Shown here one piece after another: positions 5,967-6,147 of a DNA stretch of 6,147 bases (positions are counted from its first letter, which is position 1; each line of letters begins with the position of its first letter). The notes beneath the pieces were generated by a model. That model was not told the DNA's origin. It saw only the letters and a program-made list of their open reading frames with translations, and searched no databases. The DNA comes from Pseudomonadota bacterium. Its GTDB lineage: Bacteria; Pseudomonadota; Alphaproteobacteria; Rhizobiales; Xanthobacteraceae. The stretch covers positions 1 to 6,147 of the forward strand of contig JAEYTQ010000787.1 in NCBI GenBank assembly GCA_023433965.1, in the 5' to 3' direction. Both the position numbers and the translations under genes were made by a program.

Positions 5967-6147
5967 TGAGCAAGACGCCCAACAAGACCCCGAAGCACTT
6001 CCTCGACATCAACGAGCTGCCGCTGTCGGAGCTCAAGCGCATGCTCGCGGCGTCCTCCGCGATGAAGGCGAAGCAGAAGGCGCAGCAGCCGGTCAGGCCG
6101 CTCGAAGGCAAGACGCTGGCGATGATCTTCGAGCGTCCCTCGACGCG
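5966..6147 (+). CDS. argF: Ornithine carbamoyltransferase, N-terminal part (3' end outside window)
   Basis: Enzyme that joins carbamoyl phosphate and ornithine to citrulline, two steps after ArgD. The ATG (5966-5968) shares its A with the argD stop TGA, a TGATG overlap typical of translational coupling. Sixty codons plus two bases are visible. After a Lys-rich start ([10 protein letters not shown]) comes HFLDINELPLSELKRML (11-27), the usual first helix, and LEGKTLAMIFERPST (46-60). The cut codon begins with CG and therefore encodes Arg, completing the carbamoyl-phosphate-binding S-T-R motif (family form STRTR). Aspartate carbamoyltransferase shares this motif, but the FLDINELP start and the argD context favour ArgF. 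Confidence 0.92.
   Translation, partial: MSKTPNKTPKHFLDINELPLSELKRMLAASSAMKAKQKAQQPVRPLEGKTLAMIFERPST

Overview
The window looks like chromosomal DNA from a high-GC alphaproteobacterium, most likely Bradyrhizobium or a close relative in the Nitrobacteraceae (Rhodopseudomonas, Nitrobacter). The reasons are strong GC bias at third codon positions, a GcrA-family cell-cycle regulator (restricted to Alphaproteobacteria), the pst-phoU-phoB gene order, and a palindromic intergenic element of a style I remember from Bradyrhizobium genomes. The genus is an inference from pattern memory, not from a search.

Left part (1-3537, all + strand): the 3' end of a phosphate-uptake and phosphate-sensing operon. 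It holds the end of pstC and complete pstA, pstB, phoU and phoB. Spacing is very tight: a 4-nt gap, a 4-nt ATGA overlap, an 11-nt gap and a 22-nt gap, so one transcript is expected. PstC and PstA form the membrane channel for phosphate and PstB supplies ATP hydrolysis. PhoU passes the uptake state to the sensor kinase PhoR (not in the window), and PhoB is the response regulator that switches on Pho genes. The Pho-box promoter should lie upstream of the window.

Middle (3538-3784): a convergent, non-coding gap holding a compound palindromic element (3582-3728) with strong hairpins and no gene. On the minus strand follows gcrA (3785-4297), the cell-cycle regulator that acts with CcrM methylation of GANTC sites.

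Right part: a 460-bp divergent gap (4298-4757) between gcrA and the arginine genes, then argD (4758-5966) and the start of argF (from 5966), which overlap by one base and form an arginine-biosynthesis operon.

Most genes are ordinary housekeeping genes. The interest lies in the gcrA/argD gap. Six of the 11 GANTC sites I could count in the whole window fall within 214 bp there, and two of them form a near-perfect 18-bp palindrome. A well-formed sigma-70-type promoter is followed at once by a perfect 13-bp stem-loop with a short T-run in the argD leader. I found no clear evidence of a new defence system, mobile system or other undescribed system.
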